From: Roridomyces roridus
Taxonomy: Eukaryota; Basidiomycota; Agaricomycetes; Agaricales; Mycenaceae
DNA length: 64,000 nt
Reading direction: 5' to 3'
Assembly: GCA_029378245.1 (NCBI GenBank)
Contig: JARKIF010000012.1
Span: 806,001 to 870,000 of the forward strand
The notes beneath the pieces are model-generated. The model was not told the origin of the DNA and made no database searches. It saw only the letters and a list, made by a program, of their open reading frames with translations. The translations under genes were made by a program, and so were the position numbers. Positions 43,874-55,633 of this stretch are shown piece by piece. The first letter of the stretch is position 1, and each line of letters opens with the position of its first letter.

Positions 43874-45130
43874 ATGCAGAGCATCACCGACGCCAGCGTC
43901 CGGGTAAACTTTATCACTCTCATCGTCGCCAGCCTTCTCTACGGGATAGTTTTACTGCTCTTCGTTTCGAACATCTACTTCCTCGCCACGCGACGAACGC
44001 TGGCAGGGAAAACGTCGCTCAAGGAAACAGAATTTCACGTCCCTTGCTTTTTTGGGAGTCACCGTTCTCTTCCTCTTTGTCACTGCTGTGAGTCCGTACA
44101 AGTTTCTTCAACAACGGTATTATAATGAAAGGAATTTAAGCACTGGATTCTCGTGGTCTTTCGCGGATATCTAGCGTTCATCGTTCTGGGAAATCCCGAC
44201 TCCGAGAGCAACTTTTACAACCACGGTTCTCTGGTCTCCGGGCCCACGCAGCCGGTGCTGCACACAATATTTGTTGTTTCAATTATGTTGGGTGATCTTT
44301 TGTTGGTACGTCGAGGCCCGTATACGATTTTGCGGACTACCTATCATAATCCTGGCAGAATTATCGTCTTTGGGTCATCTGGGGTGGAAACCGCAAGATT
44401 ATGGTTGTACCAACTTGTACCGTGATCGGCGCCACCGGTGAGCTGAAGCCTTGTCTGTTCATCGAAGAAATTCTCAGATAATTTCGAACATCAGTTGGGT
44501 CAATTGTTGCTGTATCACAGAAGCCACAACTACTCCCCGGTCCTACTGCTGTGGGAACTACGTCAATGGCTTTCTGGTCTTCATTCGCGTGTGTCTGTCC
44601 CATTCAAGTTGCCCTAGTCTGGCTGGCGCTAGAAACAATTTATACAGCACTGGTCAGTCAGCTCTTCCGGTAATTCATCCACTGACCCAATTTGACCCAG
44701 CTTGCGATCGTCTATCGCATAATGGGTGCGAAGGCCAGCCCGGAATCCCGCCTGATGGTATGTGTGGCCCGGGGGTTAACAGGCCTCCGAACAAGTGCTG
44801 ATTAATGATTGCCCAATTCAGCGTATCCTCGCCATCCTCGTCGAAAGCTCCGCACTTCAAATGTTTTGGTTCCTATTTCTGGGAGCTGCCGTGCGCTTTC
44901 CTTCAACTTCCCTCTTTGCTACGGATACCTTCCCTGCGATTACGGGTATCACCAATTTGCTGATCCACGCTCGTGTCGGACTCGGATGGTCTCAAAAGAG
45001 TACCAGTAGGCACAAGGATCAAGAAGAATCGAACACGACGGGGAGGCTGCAAAAGAGTGTCCCGAGCAGGTTCGAGCAGAACATTATTCATATAACGAAA
45101 CCAGACCATGCTCGCGTTCAGCAAGCCTGA
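43874..45130 (+). pseudogene. Seven-helix membrane protein T6, frameshifted
   Basis: This is a close tandem copy of T5. The start at 43874 gives MQSITDASVRVNFITLIVAS, then YGIVLLLFVSNIYFLATRR and TLAGK. Near 44010-44016 there is one extra nucleotide relative to T5. The correct helix 2 text (RSRKQNFTSLAFLGVTVLFL) continues in the next frame, while the open frame runs into KTSLKETEFHV and stops at 44125. All later exons are preserved: VLHTIFVVSIMLGDLLL, RLWVIWGGNRKIMVV, and the last exon ending TKPDHARVQQA at 45130. With only one lesion it is either a very young pseudogene or a sequencing/assembly error. Confidence 0.65.
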
Positions 45131-45167
45131 GGGTTTTTTTCGGAAAGGATAGTACATACTTGTGGAC

Positions 45168-46666
45168 CTAAGTCATGAAAATATTCGAATATCGAGGCCC
45201 GCAGCTCTGCGCGACACGGATGGCAACCTTACCCACATGCTGCTGTGCATCAAGATACGCATACGCCTCCCTCGCCTGCTCGAATTCAAACACTTTGTCG
45301 ATCACAGGACGCGTCGTCTCTGGATGTGCGCTCATAAAAGCGGTCATTTCCTTGAATCTGATCCACTCTGATTGGTTCCAAAGCAAGAACCAGGGAAGAG
45401 GAAACGCACAATGAGACAGGAGCGCCGAGGATCCCGCGAACCTTGAGAACCTTTGCGAGGATTGGATTCAGTGTGTTGGGGAACGTCGTCTGTATACGAT
45501 TAGGTGTCGTGCGTGGAATACAGAGCAAATGGGACGTGCAGGTGTCGGGTTGTTCCCGCCCGCGCTTCCACCGATGATGGCGACATTCCCAGCCATGCGG
45601 ACTGCTTTGAGCGAGCGCTCGAAGCTATCTGGCCCGCCGTTCATCTCGAGTACATGGTCCGCGCCGACCCCATTGGTGAATTTGAGCACTTCTTGGTCCC
45701 ATTCTGGTGTGGTCTTGTAGTTCACGAGATGCGTCGCACCGCGTACCTTGGCAAAGGCGAGCTTCCTGTCTGAGGAAGAAGAGATGATGACTTGAGCTCC
45801 TGCTGCGATGGCAAATTGGAGTGCGGATCTATGCGGTCTGGGTGAACGGAGAGTCATGGCTAGAGCGATGGGCTTACATGGCGACACCGCCCGTTCCCGG
45901 GATGAACACTGTGTCGCCTGCCTTCATCGGTTCGGAGCCGTGGAGGGCGTTGAACGCGGTGAGTGCAGCGCAGCTACTAGGATTCAACAGTGATCTGAGA
46001 TAAGTAAAATATACACACGGAAGCGTAGAAGCCTCCTCGTATGATAGATGCTCGGGGATGCTGATCAGGGCCTTCGATAAATCAACATTCAATTTTCAGT
46101 CCTCGCTCCAACACAAGACAAGACTCACATGAGCGGGGAACACCCGATACTCAGACAGCACCTCATCCACGGAAATGCTCAACGCATTTCCAAGATACGA
46201 GGCCTTCAGGTCGCCGTCAAGATAATCCAAAACGAGGTTCGCCATTACGCGATCGCCGACTTTCCATTCTGACACGGCTTCACCGAGGGCAAAGACTTTG
46301 CCTGCCATGTCGCTGCAAGGAATTAAATTCTTGCTGCACAGTGCTGGGTGAGATTGCGTTGCGGTGGACGTGGTGGGCAACTCACTCGGTACCAAGCTCA
46401 TCGTCCTTGGCGATATTCAAATCATGCGCCTAGCAGAATTCCGGACATTAGAGGTACATTGAGGAATCAAGTACGTACCTGTAGAGATACAGCATGAACC
46501 TTGACTAGGACTTGACCGGCTCCAGGGGGTGCGAGCGGTGAAGTCTTGATCGCGAGGTTGTGGTACGTTCCAGGGCCATCCTAGGCGCATGTCAACTATG
46601 TGAAGCTCGCACATGATAGGAAACCTTGGAGTAGTAAAAGTGTCGCGTGGATTGAGGGAGGGGCAT
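45168..46666 (-). CDS. Zinc-less MDR oxidoreductase (quinone reductase-like)
   Basis: The start at 46666 gives MPLPQSTRHFYYSKDGPGTY across a first intron. Readable blocks are LAPPGAGQVLVKVHAVSLQ, KVFALGEAVSEWKVGDRVMA, HLSYEEASTLPC, FNALHGSEPMKAGDTVFIPG and the end of the nucleotide-binding loop GTGGVAM. Next come AIAAGAQVIISSSSDRKLAF and MAGNVAIIGGSAGG, with a C-terminal ...RPVIDKVFEFEQAREAYAYL (stop 45168). Catalytic and structural zinc cysteine patterns of classical alcohol dehydrogenases are absent. The family reduces quinones or enones, or oxidises alcohols, with NADPH. About six introns. Exon edges approximate; no lesion noted. Confidence 0.8.
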
Positions 46667-47062
46667 CTTGGGTCCGTGGGAGGCGTTCGTCGGATTTATT
46701 ATGTGGTGCTCAATTGCCGAGAATGTCGGTAATTGATCAGCGAGAGCTTGGTCAGAGCTGCATCTTGACTTGCGACGTGCATTGAGGGTACCGCCTTGGC
46801 AAGCAGACGAAAGTTGGAACAACAGGGACAGAAACACTCATTGTTCAGGTTTGGCCCGTCCTTCGCCATACGCCGAGGCTTTCGGGAAACGACGATCCGA
46901 GTCATTTGCGGCTGGCGCAGCAAGAACACGGCATTTCGAGACCATCCCAGCGGTACTTCGAGAAACGTCGAAAGATTGTCCATCCTGGGGGTCAGTTGTG
47001 TACCAATGTAGCAAAATCGTGAATGCCATGGCGGTCAGGAACACGCGATCACAACACGTCAC
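46667..47062. other. Spacer before MITE
   Basis: Promoter side of the MDR gene. No supported gene; the short reading frames lack family resemblance. Confidence 0.4.
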
Positions 47063-47490
47063 AGGACCCCACACTATACGGTCACATGCCGTTGCGGGTT
47101 CGGACAAAATGACCCTCGAAAATGCCCTTCCGGCCGGCAGAAAGTTCGGACAAGCCAGCCCGCCGCAGGCGGAGCCCGGACGAAGGTTCGGACAAGGGAG
47201 GGTCCGGAGGCCACCAAATCGACCCAATCTCGGTCCTGTTCAGCGTTGTCATCGCGGCCGCAGGTAGCGTTTGGCTGCAGTTTGCCGGGAGATTGAGGGT
47301 GATTTGCAGGGGAGCCGCGCAGATTTGAGGGCAAAAATTTTGATAAATTCGGGCCGAACTTCCAAAAAAGGCAACTCGGCTATCAGGCCGTTGGCGGGTT
47401 CGGACAAATGGGCTGGCGCCCCACTAAACTGGTTCGGACAACGGCGTCCGGCCGGCGGAGACGACCTTTGGGGGTATAGTGTGGGGTCCT
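47063..47490. mobile_element. hAT-like MITE with 17-bp inverted repeats and 8-bp target duplication
   Basis: AGGACCCCACACTATAC at 47063-47079 is perfectly inverted at 47474-47490. It is flanked by CACGTCAC (47055-47062) and CGCGTCAC (47491-47498), a 7/8 match to an 8-bp duplication. The GC-rich interior repeats GTTCGGACAA at least five times (near 47097, 47143, 47191, 47397 and 47431). No coding capacity. The 8-bp duplication fits the hAT/KDZ groups. Confidence 0.8.
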
Positions 47491-47674
47491 CGCGTCACCT
47501 GAAATGCCCAGCACCTGATTGCATCACCTCGGCTGGCCTAGTGAGCCGGATTGAAATCGTCGACAGAAGCCTCTTATTTTCGCTGTGGGTGAGGGTGGAG
47601 GTGCACGGCGGGCTCGAACTTGAACTTCCATTCATCAACAAACTTGAATCCAAACTCGGAAAAATCACTGTGAT

Positions 47675-48859
47675 TCAAGCATCTTGAACCTTGGGTGGTT
47701 CAATCTGAAATACCCGACTATCAGATCTGTCTACTGCTTTCCCAAGCAACGCCTCCATCTCGACAATCACACTGGCCAACAAATCCTTTGTCCCCTTCGT
47801 GGGTTTCCATCCAATAGACAACGAATGCGAAGCCCGGCAGCGTGCGTTGGTACCGAGGATTGCGGAGCCGCCAAAGAACTGATCCAGCTCTTCCTGGGAG
47901 AACGTCTTGGGCTCAGGATTGTCGGACTTGCCGAGGGCGACCAGGCTTTCTCCCACGGCTTTGCTGAGGTCGTAGAACGAGTGCTCGCCGTTCTCGCCGA
48001 AATAATAGCCGTTCGTGCCGTGTCCAGTGGCAGGGTTCGAGGTGATGGCATCGTACAGCGCGACGTAGAGGTCCGCAACTTGAATGCCTCGTAAATAATA
48101 AACTATGGGCGGAGAATGGAAGGACATACGCTCGTGGACTTCGACGTTGGGCCACAAGTTCTTTCCCTCGCCGACCATACCCGCGCGACCCCGGCCGAGC
48201 GAAATCTTGATGAGTCCAGGAAGCACCTGCGAGTGCCGATTCTGGATACCCTTGTCGACGAGGAGACCCGTGGCAATTCCGTAGACCATGGATGGGACAA
48301 GGATGTATGTTTTCGCGTATCCCTCCGCGTCCGCAGCAGAGATAGCCAAGTCCACATCGCGGTGCAATTGGGTTGGCGGGAGGGCAGCGATTTGGTCCAC
48401 GTCCGAGTCGTCGTAGATGGTTGGTGTAGCATACATGCCTTTAGCGTCATCAATGAAGAGAGCCGCGCCAGACTGATTGTGGGGTGAGAACACAGAACTC
48501 CAGGGGAGGGAACATGCACATACCGTCTGGATGAAGCTGGGCGCTACGCCCGTCGCCGCGTGCCGCTGCTTAAATCCGGCGAGTATTGCCTGGGCTGCAC
48601 CGAAGTCGTCAGAGTCGGCAATGGCAACCACGACGTCTGCCTCGCTCGCAAGCTTCGTTACGAGCGGGACGTCGTTGAGCGAGCCCACGACGGCGGTGAC
48701 GCCAGCAATTGCGTTGAATTTGGCGGCCTTTTCTGTATTCCGGACAAGCACCGTAAAGTGGAAGCTGGCGACGTTGGGATGCTTGAGGAAGCGCGCGAGG
48801 ACGGCGCCACCGATATATCCAGTCGCGCCGGTGAGGAAAAATTGCGTCTTGGAGGTCAT
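47675..48859 (-). CDS. Extended SDR / NAD(P)-dependent epimerase-like protein
   Basis: The start at 48859 gives MTSKTQFFLTGATGYIGGAV with the Rossmann motif TGATGYIGG at residues 9-17. Then VLVRNTEKAAKF suggests NADP preference (Arg after strand 2). Three coding exons with two short introns near 48500 and 48100 give about 350 residues. The middle has ILVPSMVYGIATG, typical of the extended/atypical SDR group (NmrA- and dihydroflavonol reductase-like). The expected active-site Tyr may be in EGYAKTYILVP (YxxxY rather than YxxxK), so it could be a redox sensor or a catalyst with changed chemistry. It neighbours reductase copy C, same strand, 0.3 kb away. Confidence 0.8.
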   Translation of the reverse strand: MTSKTQFFLTGATGYIGGAVLARFLKHPNVASFHFTVLVRNTEKAAKFNAIAGVTAVVGSLNDVPLVTKLASEADVVVAIADSDDFGAAQAILAGFKQRHAATGVAPSFIQTVCACSLPWSSVFSPHNQSGAALFIDDAKGMYATPTIYDDSDVDQIAALPPTQLHRDVDLAISAADAEGYAKTYILVPSMVYGIATGLLVDKGIQNRHSQVLPGLIKISLGRGRAGMVGEGKNLWPNVEVHERMSFHSPPIVYYLRGIQVADLYVALYDAITSNPATGHGTNGYYFGENGEHSFYDLSKAVGESLVALGKSDNPEPKTFSQEELDQFFGGSAILGTNARCRASHSLSIGWKPTKGTKDLLASVIVEMEALLGKAVDRSDSRVFQIEPPKVQDA

Positions 48860-49199
48860 TTCTTGCTCTTGTGTAGATTGCGATGTTGAAGTGAGGGCCC
48901 AGGAGTGCATTTATACCAGGACAAAAAAATGAATAAGCTGCTCGAATGAATAATGCAGGAGCGGAAGCGATGGTTGAAAGAGGAATCTTTGTAATAGCGG
49001 GCGGGATCTGTACCAGCGGGCGGAGTCGGATGTTGACAAATTCCCGCAAGTCAGCATCAAGCGGTGTAAGAAAATGATCAATTGAGAAGAGGCCGACCAA
49101 AGGCCGACAACATGGAAACACAGACTGGCATTGGGAACGGCAGTTTCTTAGTCTTCGAGATCCAAGTACAAAGAATATAAGCAGTGGGAAATAGTTCGT

Positions 49200-52100
49200 T
49201 CACAAACTTGAACTGTAGGATTCGATGAATTTCTTGCCTTGCCAATATTTCATCCACCGCCTCACATCATCCCCTTCCAATGGCGCCAGCACTCTTATCG
49301 ACCGACTCAGTTCTTGCGCTTTAGTTGTATCGAATCCAACGTCGCCTTCCCCGGTCATCGGCGTGTTGAGGAACCCAAGAAGCTTAAGGGCGGGCTATAC
49401 ACTCGTCAACCGTTGGTTCGAACCGAGGGAAAATCGACTCACGATATCCTCCAAATCTTCTACCGTCGCCCCAGATTCCCGATCCCTCAATTTCTGCATC
49501 CACTCAGCAAACGGCGTGAGTGGCAGCTTGGTGAAGTCCGCCACACATGACATCACAAAGTCCCAAGGCACCGGACGCGGATGGACGACGTTCAGAGCAA
49601 ACGGCACCGGCCTTTCCTTGCTCAGCGCTGTATCTACGATGACATTGGCAACGGCCTCGGGCGGCAGCCATGCAACGACGCTCGAGGGATCAGAAGGCAC
49701 AGTTCCAATAGCGAGACTGGATTTCACGATAGCGGGAACCCAATCCGTCGTAGACCAGGCACCACTCTTTATCGAGCCGCAGATTTGACCGATTCGGAAT
49801 GATGTAGCCTCAAGTCCCGATGTTGCGAGAATCTGAAGAAGATGAGCAGTGTGCAATGAGTGAAGGACGACGGAGAATGACCCTTTCTGCAATGTACTTG
49901 CTCTCGCCGTACCCATCACCCACCGCAACCCCCGCATCCAGTTGCAGCTCCTCTGGAAAAAGTCCACGGGCAGGAGCCCAACCTTGTGCAGAAGCGATGG
50001 AAGATGTGAACAGAAAACGGACGGACGCTGCCGAGCTACGGGCTAGGTCAATCAAGTTTCGCGTTCCCTTGACATGAGACTCAAAAGACGAGAGCGGCTT
50101 GTTGAAATCGAGCATCCAGGCATTGTGGATCAGAATGGTGAGCGTTTCGCGGAGCTATCGGACTGAGTGAGAATCATAATGCCACAACAACAAGTGGTTC
50201 TCGTACCTCTGTCAAAACGTCCGTAGGCAATCCCAAGTCGGATTCAGCCGTATCGCCTTCGAGGTAAACGAGCTTGTCAGATGATAGTAAATCCATCTCC
50301 AGGCCACAGTCGATAAATGCTGCCGTTTGCCGTTTGGAAGCCGGTGAGGAACCGCGTCTGTTGAACGCGTAGACACGCGCGACATCCGCAGACTCGAGCA
50401 GCATCGCGAGAATGTGCGATCCGAGAGCACCGGTTGTGCCTGTGAGGAGAACAATCACGCCTTCCACAGAACGACGCGTCACTGCCTGTGGGATAGGCGT
50501 CTCGAAACCCGGACTGTATTTGTCCACCATAGCCTCGATTGCTGCTTTATGCTCGCCACGGTTCAAAATCGCCACTGTCTCACCGCCCTGCACAAGTCTG
50601 CCCACCGCCCGAGCAAGCTCTCGAATAGATGGAAACGCATAGACGATATTATGCCCAACCCTCATCGCCGCGGCTCGAACCTCCACATCCTCCGATCTGC
50701 GCAAAGCGCCGACGATCCGGTGCCGCAAAAACGTCGCACTCAGGCTATCGAAGCCGTGTTGGACGAATAAATCATCTCCGACGCAAATCTCGCGGTTCGA
50801 GATCAGACTGGCGTGTGCCTTCAACCAGGGCTCGAGATCCTCTGGAGTCCAAGTGGTGGGTGGAGGGAGCTCGTCGGCAGTGTCGCCGCTGTTTTCGATC
50901 GTGGCGTATCTGAAAGGCTTGCATTAATTTCAGCTGTGGGTTAAGTATCGCATGACGCACAGAGCCTCGATCTCTTGCTCATACAAGCCGATCGTAGCCT
51001 TCCTGATGACTGTGCCCTTTGCTGCACGGACCATCGGCTTCCCCAGTAGTGTGACGAGAATCATCTCGTGGTAAATCTTGGCAAAGGATGGAGCGTTCTT
51101 GTTCGCCACTTCCATGGCTGGCCTATGGGTGCGCGCCATCAGCCCCGCGGACAGGGCTACCTATCTAGGATTCCTCACCAGATTAAATTTCGGAAGCTCG
51201 CTAACTGCTCCCGGTCCGAGGGATCTAGCTGGTACTCTCCGTGCGGCTCGACAAGCACGCCCACCTGGTTACGTTCCCGCCCGAACATGACGGCACCGCG
51301 GATGAACGGGCTGGAAAGTATGATGTCCTCCATCGGGCCAGGGACAGTCTTTTCGCCGTTGGCCATGATGACAACGTCGTCAAGACGGCCTACACTGTGT
51401 TGAATAACAATAAGTAAGTAATTGACTTCCGCAAAAGATCTCAGGCTTGCATTTTGTACAGGTCACAGTTCGTCGGATGCCGCCTAAACAAGTCCTTGGT
51501 CGCATAACCCCTCGTATCTGGGAGATTTTCGACAGCCAGGTGAGGTGTTTCAGGTATGGTCGAGAGGAAATCAATCAGACCAGGGATAACTCTTTCTAGA
51601 ACTCACCAAGAACTGGCACTCGAACGTCTCGTCGCCCTGCGACACCCACCGCACACGCACACCCTGACTGATTTGAATCCACGACCAATCGCTTGCGTCC
51701 ACATTCCCTCGGCGCTTCAGCACATCGACTGGTCCAACTGGAATCTATTCAGTGTGAGTTCTTTGAAAGTAGAGGAACGCCGGACATTCCGTCCCTCCAT
51801 ACGACAGAACGAGGTTGACGCCCTGCGCAACAAGCTCGTCGCCGATCTGCTCCGCGAGGGGTGCGCCTCCGAATGTCACAATCTCGAGGGTCTTGAGGTA
51901 AGCGACACTTTCTTTCAAGGTCGACCACTCGGCGATCATGGTCGGCGCGGCCAGTAGCCCCGTCGCTTGGGAATGCCGTGCGTGAGCGATCGTGTTGTCC
52001 GCCGTAGGCAGTATCGGGGCGAGGTATTCCGTGCCGGTGGATGCTGGAGGGAAAATGCACACCGTGCCACCGGTGACAATCGGAAACAGGAGCTGGACGG

Positions 52101-52939
52101 TGATTCCTAGTACGTGGAACGACGGTAGTGGCACGTGCGCCGACAAAGTGGCGCGGAGAAAGTTCTCGCAGTTGCACGTAGGTTTCTGTCGGCGTAGTGA
52201 GGAACATAGAATAAGTGGTATGCGGAGGCTCACCCATTGTTGACCACTGAATGAGGACCTTGTGCGTCATCGGGATGAGCTTTGGAAGCCCGGTGCTCCC
52301 TGAGCCAGGATTTGAATGGCAGGAAGAGGAAGACCGCGTCACTTACCACTGGAGTGCAGGTAGATTGCGACGTCATCCACCGATGTTTGAACCAGACTGT
52401 CGGGATATGGAATGAATTCATCTTGGGGCGTTTCGCGGCCGAAATGCGGGTATATCTGGCCGAGAACAGGCATCTCCTCGACGTAAGGCATTGTGTCTTC
52501 CAGCGGAGAAAGCGAGGCTTTGGTCATTAACAAGCGACGAGTATTTGTCGCATTCAGAAGGTGCAATATTGCTTCCCGTGAATTCCTGTGAGAGATAGGG
52601 AACGGCTCAACGACCCTGTGAGTACAGTACAAGTGGAAAAACCACAGGACTTACTACAATCCCCGCCTTGATGCATCCCGCGACGACTGTTTGATACACC
52701 ACAGAATCCGCCATCGCAATTATGCCGAGTGTTTGTCGATCTGGGCCCCGTCGCTGAGGCCGTAGGAGATGAGCCACGCGGTGAGCTGCTCTGGCGAACT
52801 CGAAACGGGTGATGTCAATGATGTGTCCTTCTCCATCGGCAAACGAGTATGCGATGCCTTGGTTTTCGGTGGAAATGTGAAAGTCTATGATCCCATCGAG
52901 AGTAAGAGAGAAATCGAGAGGCGGAGCTGCGCGGGACAT
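49200..52939 (-). CDS. Adenylate-forming reductase copy C (A-T-R), apparently intact
   Basis: Multi-exon gene from 52939 (MSRAAPPLDFSLTLDGIIDF) to the stop at 49200 after QGKKFIESYSSSL. The adenylation domain has the SGSTGLPKLIPMTHK nucleotide loop, YGGTECPAF and ANGEKTVPGPMEDII with GRERNQVGVLVEP. The carrier domain has the phosphopantetheine motif FDSLSATFLRHRIVG. The reductase domain has LLTGTTGALGSHILAMLLES and YGESKY. Length of roughly 1050 residues matches fungal adenylate-forming (NRPS-like) reductases. The family activates an aryl or amino acid with ATP, tethers it and releases an aldehyde. This gives the template that defines what is missing in copies A and B. It lacks a condensation domain. 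No lesion seen, but exon joins were inferred by alignment to copy B. Confidence 0.85.
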
Positions 52940-54108
52940 GACGGTAGCTTGTCGTGGCTGGCTGTCCTTTCATATAAGCACCGCGGACAGATAGCCAGAA
53001 CGTGGTCGGAGAGCGGTGGGGTACACGGAGTGGTACGATGGAGTGCCTGGCGATACTCAAGTTAAAAGAAGGTTCAAACAATAGGGCATTCCACGCGCTC
53101 GTTTTTGACTCGTTTTCGGCTCCTTTTCCATCGCGTTTCCGAATCTATTAATCTTCACTCCAACTGACCGGGCGCTTTGAGACCGTTCAATGAGTCATGA
53201 CGCCTGAGTGCAGGTCACAGAACGACGGATGGCACATTCATTTAATTACAGGTAGCGAGTTCTGAGCGTTGTTAGATCGGAGCTTCTTTGTCGGCGGCCA
53301 AAGGCAGAGCTGGACGTAAATAACATGGTGGTGCAGAAGAGAAGTGTTTCGGCCACAATCTCCGAGATCAAATCAAACTCGACCAAAGCTCACATTCGGA
53401 CTTGGGCTTGAGGCCAGTGCTACGCATGGCAGGTACGATTCTGTTGATTCCGACACTTTAACCCTTGTTTGCCTCTTTGCACAAGGGCCGCGAACAATCT
53501 GGCCAGCCGCCGGCCGTGGATCAGCAGATAACTACTTCGACTTCCCTCCATTCGTGGATTCCATCGTAGGCGGCCTTTCCTTGGCCTTTCCGTTTGTGGC
53601 AACCCCACCGGAAGACTCAACTGTGTTTTTACTAATGGTAGAACACTTGAAAAAGATCTGTAGATCATACTGTTGCGAAGTTGAATGTATCACTTCTGTT
53701 GTCCGTGCCGGACTATTGCCGGCACCTAGATTCATCGATCAAGACTGGCCGAAGTCAGCCGATGTGTTCAGCCTCGCATCTCAGCTCGATTTGCCGAGTG
53801 CCGAGATTGGATTGGATTGGATATGAAAACTTAAAAGTAGGATGGTACCCGCAGAGACACGGCCGGGAGCCGAGATCAATGATCCTCATCAATAATTGTT
53901 GCCCGACGGCACAATCTTATCACGTCCAAAACTCGGAGGCCGTCGGAGTGAGGGAGCCGAACTCAGCCGATATCACATGCTGCATCCAAAAGGATTTAGC
54001 TACTCGTTTGATGGCAAGGGTATAAAGAACGATTCCTAACAGGTAGGAATCGTAATTCACGCGACATTATGCATTAAGTACATTACATGCTACAGAAGGA
54101 CCACAAAT
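52940..54108. other. Spacer without supported gene
   Basis: One 160-codon plus-strand frame (53344-53826) has no recognised domain and no paired exon. The first ~150 bp is the promoter of reductase copy C. Confidence 0.4.
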
Positions 54109-55633
54109 CTACTCGTCATCGTCAAAGGGGAACGCCAGATCGACACCCGGAATCAAACCGTTCTTGATACTCGGGCAGGAGGTAGGAGGGGCGGCCGCAG
54201 CTGGCGCGACGGCAGCCTTGGAGGAGACTGGCGGGGCAGGCTTAGCTGAAACCGCAGCCGACGGTTTTGCAACTACGGGAGGAGGAACGGCTTTTACAGG
54301 AACTGCAGTCGGCGGTTTTGCAACTACGGGAGGCGGAGGAGCGGCAGCTTTCGCAGGAACCGCAGTCGGTGGCTTTGCAACTACGGGAGGGGGTGCAGCC
54401 TTCGCAGGGACGACTGGCTTGGCTACTACCGGCGGAGTAACGGGCTTCGCCACGGGAGCCGCCACGGGTTTGGCTGCGACGACGGGTTTGGCTGCCACAG
54501 GCGCTGCCTTGACCGGTACAGCTGTGGGCTTCTTCACCGGTACAGCGACGGGCTTGGCCTTCGTCACGCGCTCCACAAGGCTACGAAGGAAGAGAGAAAT
54601 CGAGCGCTCGACGGGGGCGGTACCGAGCAGAGGACCAGGGATGAAGCAGCTCGGAAGGAAGAATTCGGGGTTTGATTGAGCCTGAGTTAATTGGAGTTTC
54701 GTATTAGATCCCAAGGTGCGATTATGAAAAAAAAGACGCACATAAAGCGCAAAGAACGCATAATTCTGCGGGTTCTGCGGTTTCTGAGCATCGCCAATGA
54801 GCTGCACCTGCTGGATACCGATGGCAGGTTTGTCGTCGGCGGTTTTCTGGTCAATGAGATGCTTCGTCTCGACGTTACCAAGGAGTGGTAGACTGTGCTG
54901 GACCTCGTGGAGGAGCGTGAACCCAGCCGGGGGCGCGAGTTTCCCACCAACGACCTTGAATGTATCGAGTTTCATCTCGCCTTTGGATGCCTTGAGCTTT
55001 CCAGCTGCGACCGTGAAAGATTCGCCGGCCTATGCATGTGAATTGAGCGAGGAACATTCAAAGTAATATAATGAGGACGCACCGCCAGGCCAAGAGGCGA
55101 GAATCGAATGAGGTTGACGGTAGGGACAACACCGTTGGATCCCTTGGTGAGCTTCCCAATGTTGACTGTATTCGCGGCCGCTTTAGCCGCTTTGACGTCT
55201 GTGGCTGGGATGCACGTGAATACAAGAGCATCGGCATTCCCTTGGAAAGCGTCCAACGACGTGACTTTGGCGGGAATTTCAAGTTTGTTGACGAAATTGT
55301 ATCGCTCCTGCACAGTCGCAACAGAAGCCTTGGCTGTCAAATTGTCAGAAAGAGGAAGAAGAGGGGCGCTTCAAACGACTTGCCAAATAATTGGTTAAAG
55401 CCGTTCGATTTCTGAACGTCCTTGACCTTCAACGCTTTGAGCGCGACCGAAGCCATGAGCTTCGCGTCTGTGATCGCAGCGTTGATAGCAGTGACTTGGG
55501 TGTCGTCGCATGCCTCCGTTCCCGCCGTCAAGATGTGGAAACTGAGTGCACGCCGCTCCAGTGGCAGAGGGGAACCCTGTGCGATGATGGCCGTGGAGAT
55601 GAGGACCGATGCAGCGAATGAAATGAAATGCAT
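54109..55633 (-). CDS. Secreted HExxH metalloprotease-like protein M1 with Pro/Ala repeat tail
   Basis: The start at 55633 gives a signal peptide (MHFISFAASVLISTAIIAQG). The zinc motif lies in GFTLLHEVQHSLPLLG (HEVQH), followed by QNPQNYAFFALYV. The HExxH plus NxxNYAFFA pattern resembles M35/lysine-specific metallo-endopeptidases, though the typical third ligand is not certain. About four introns. The last exon is a low-complexity tail of repeated PPVVAKPPTAVPxKA units, then SCPSIKNGLIPGVDLAFPFD and an acidic DDDE end at 54109. The tail suggests an extended, perhaps wall-associated spacer. Paralogue of M2. Catalytic activity is inferred only from the motif. Confidence 0.65.
54180..54570 (-). 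repeat. Pro/Ala/Val/Lys-rich coding repeat in M1
   Basis: Imperfect tandem units of about 45-60 nt encode (P)PVVAKPPTAVPxKA. Copy number is likely to vary between strains. Confidence 0.75.

Noticed and set aside
46838..47267. Reading frames across the GC-rich MITE
   Set aside because: They cross the inverted repeats of the MITE and show no protein-like features.
53344..53826. 160-codon plus-strand frame as a gene
   Set aside because: No ATG context, domain or neighbouring exon to support it; composition is not distinctive.
54164..54679. 171-codon Gly/Thr/Ala-rich plus-strand frame
   Set aside because: It is the antisense shadow of the Pro/Ala/Val-rich repeat tail of M1.
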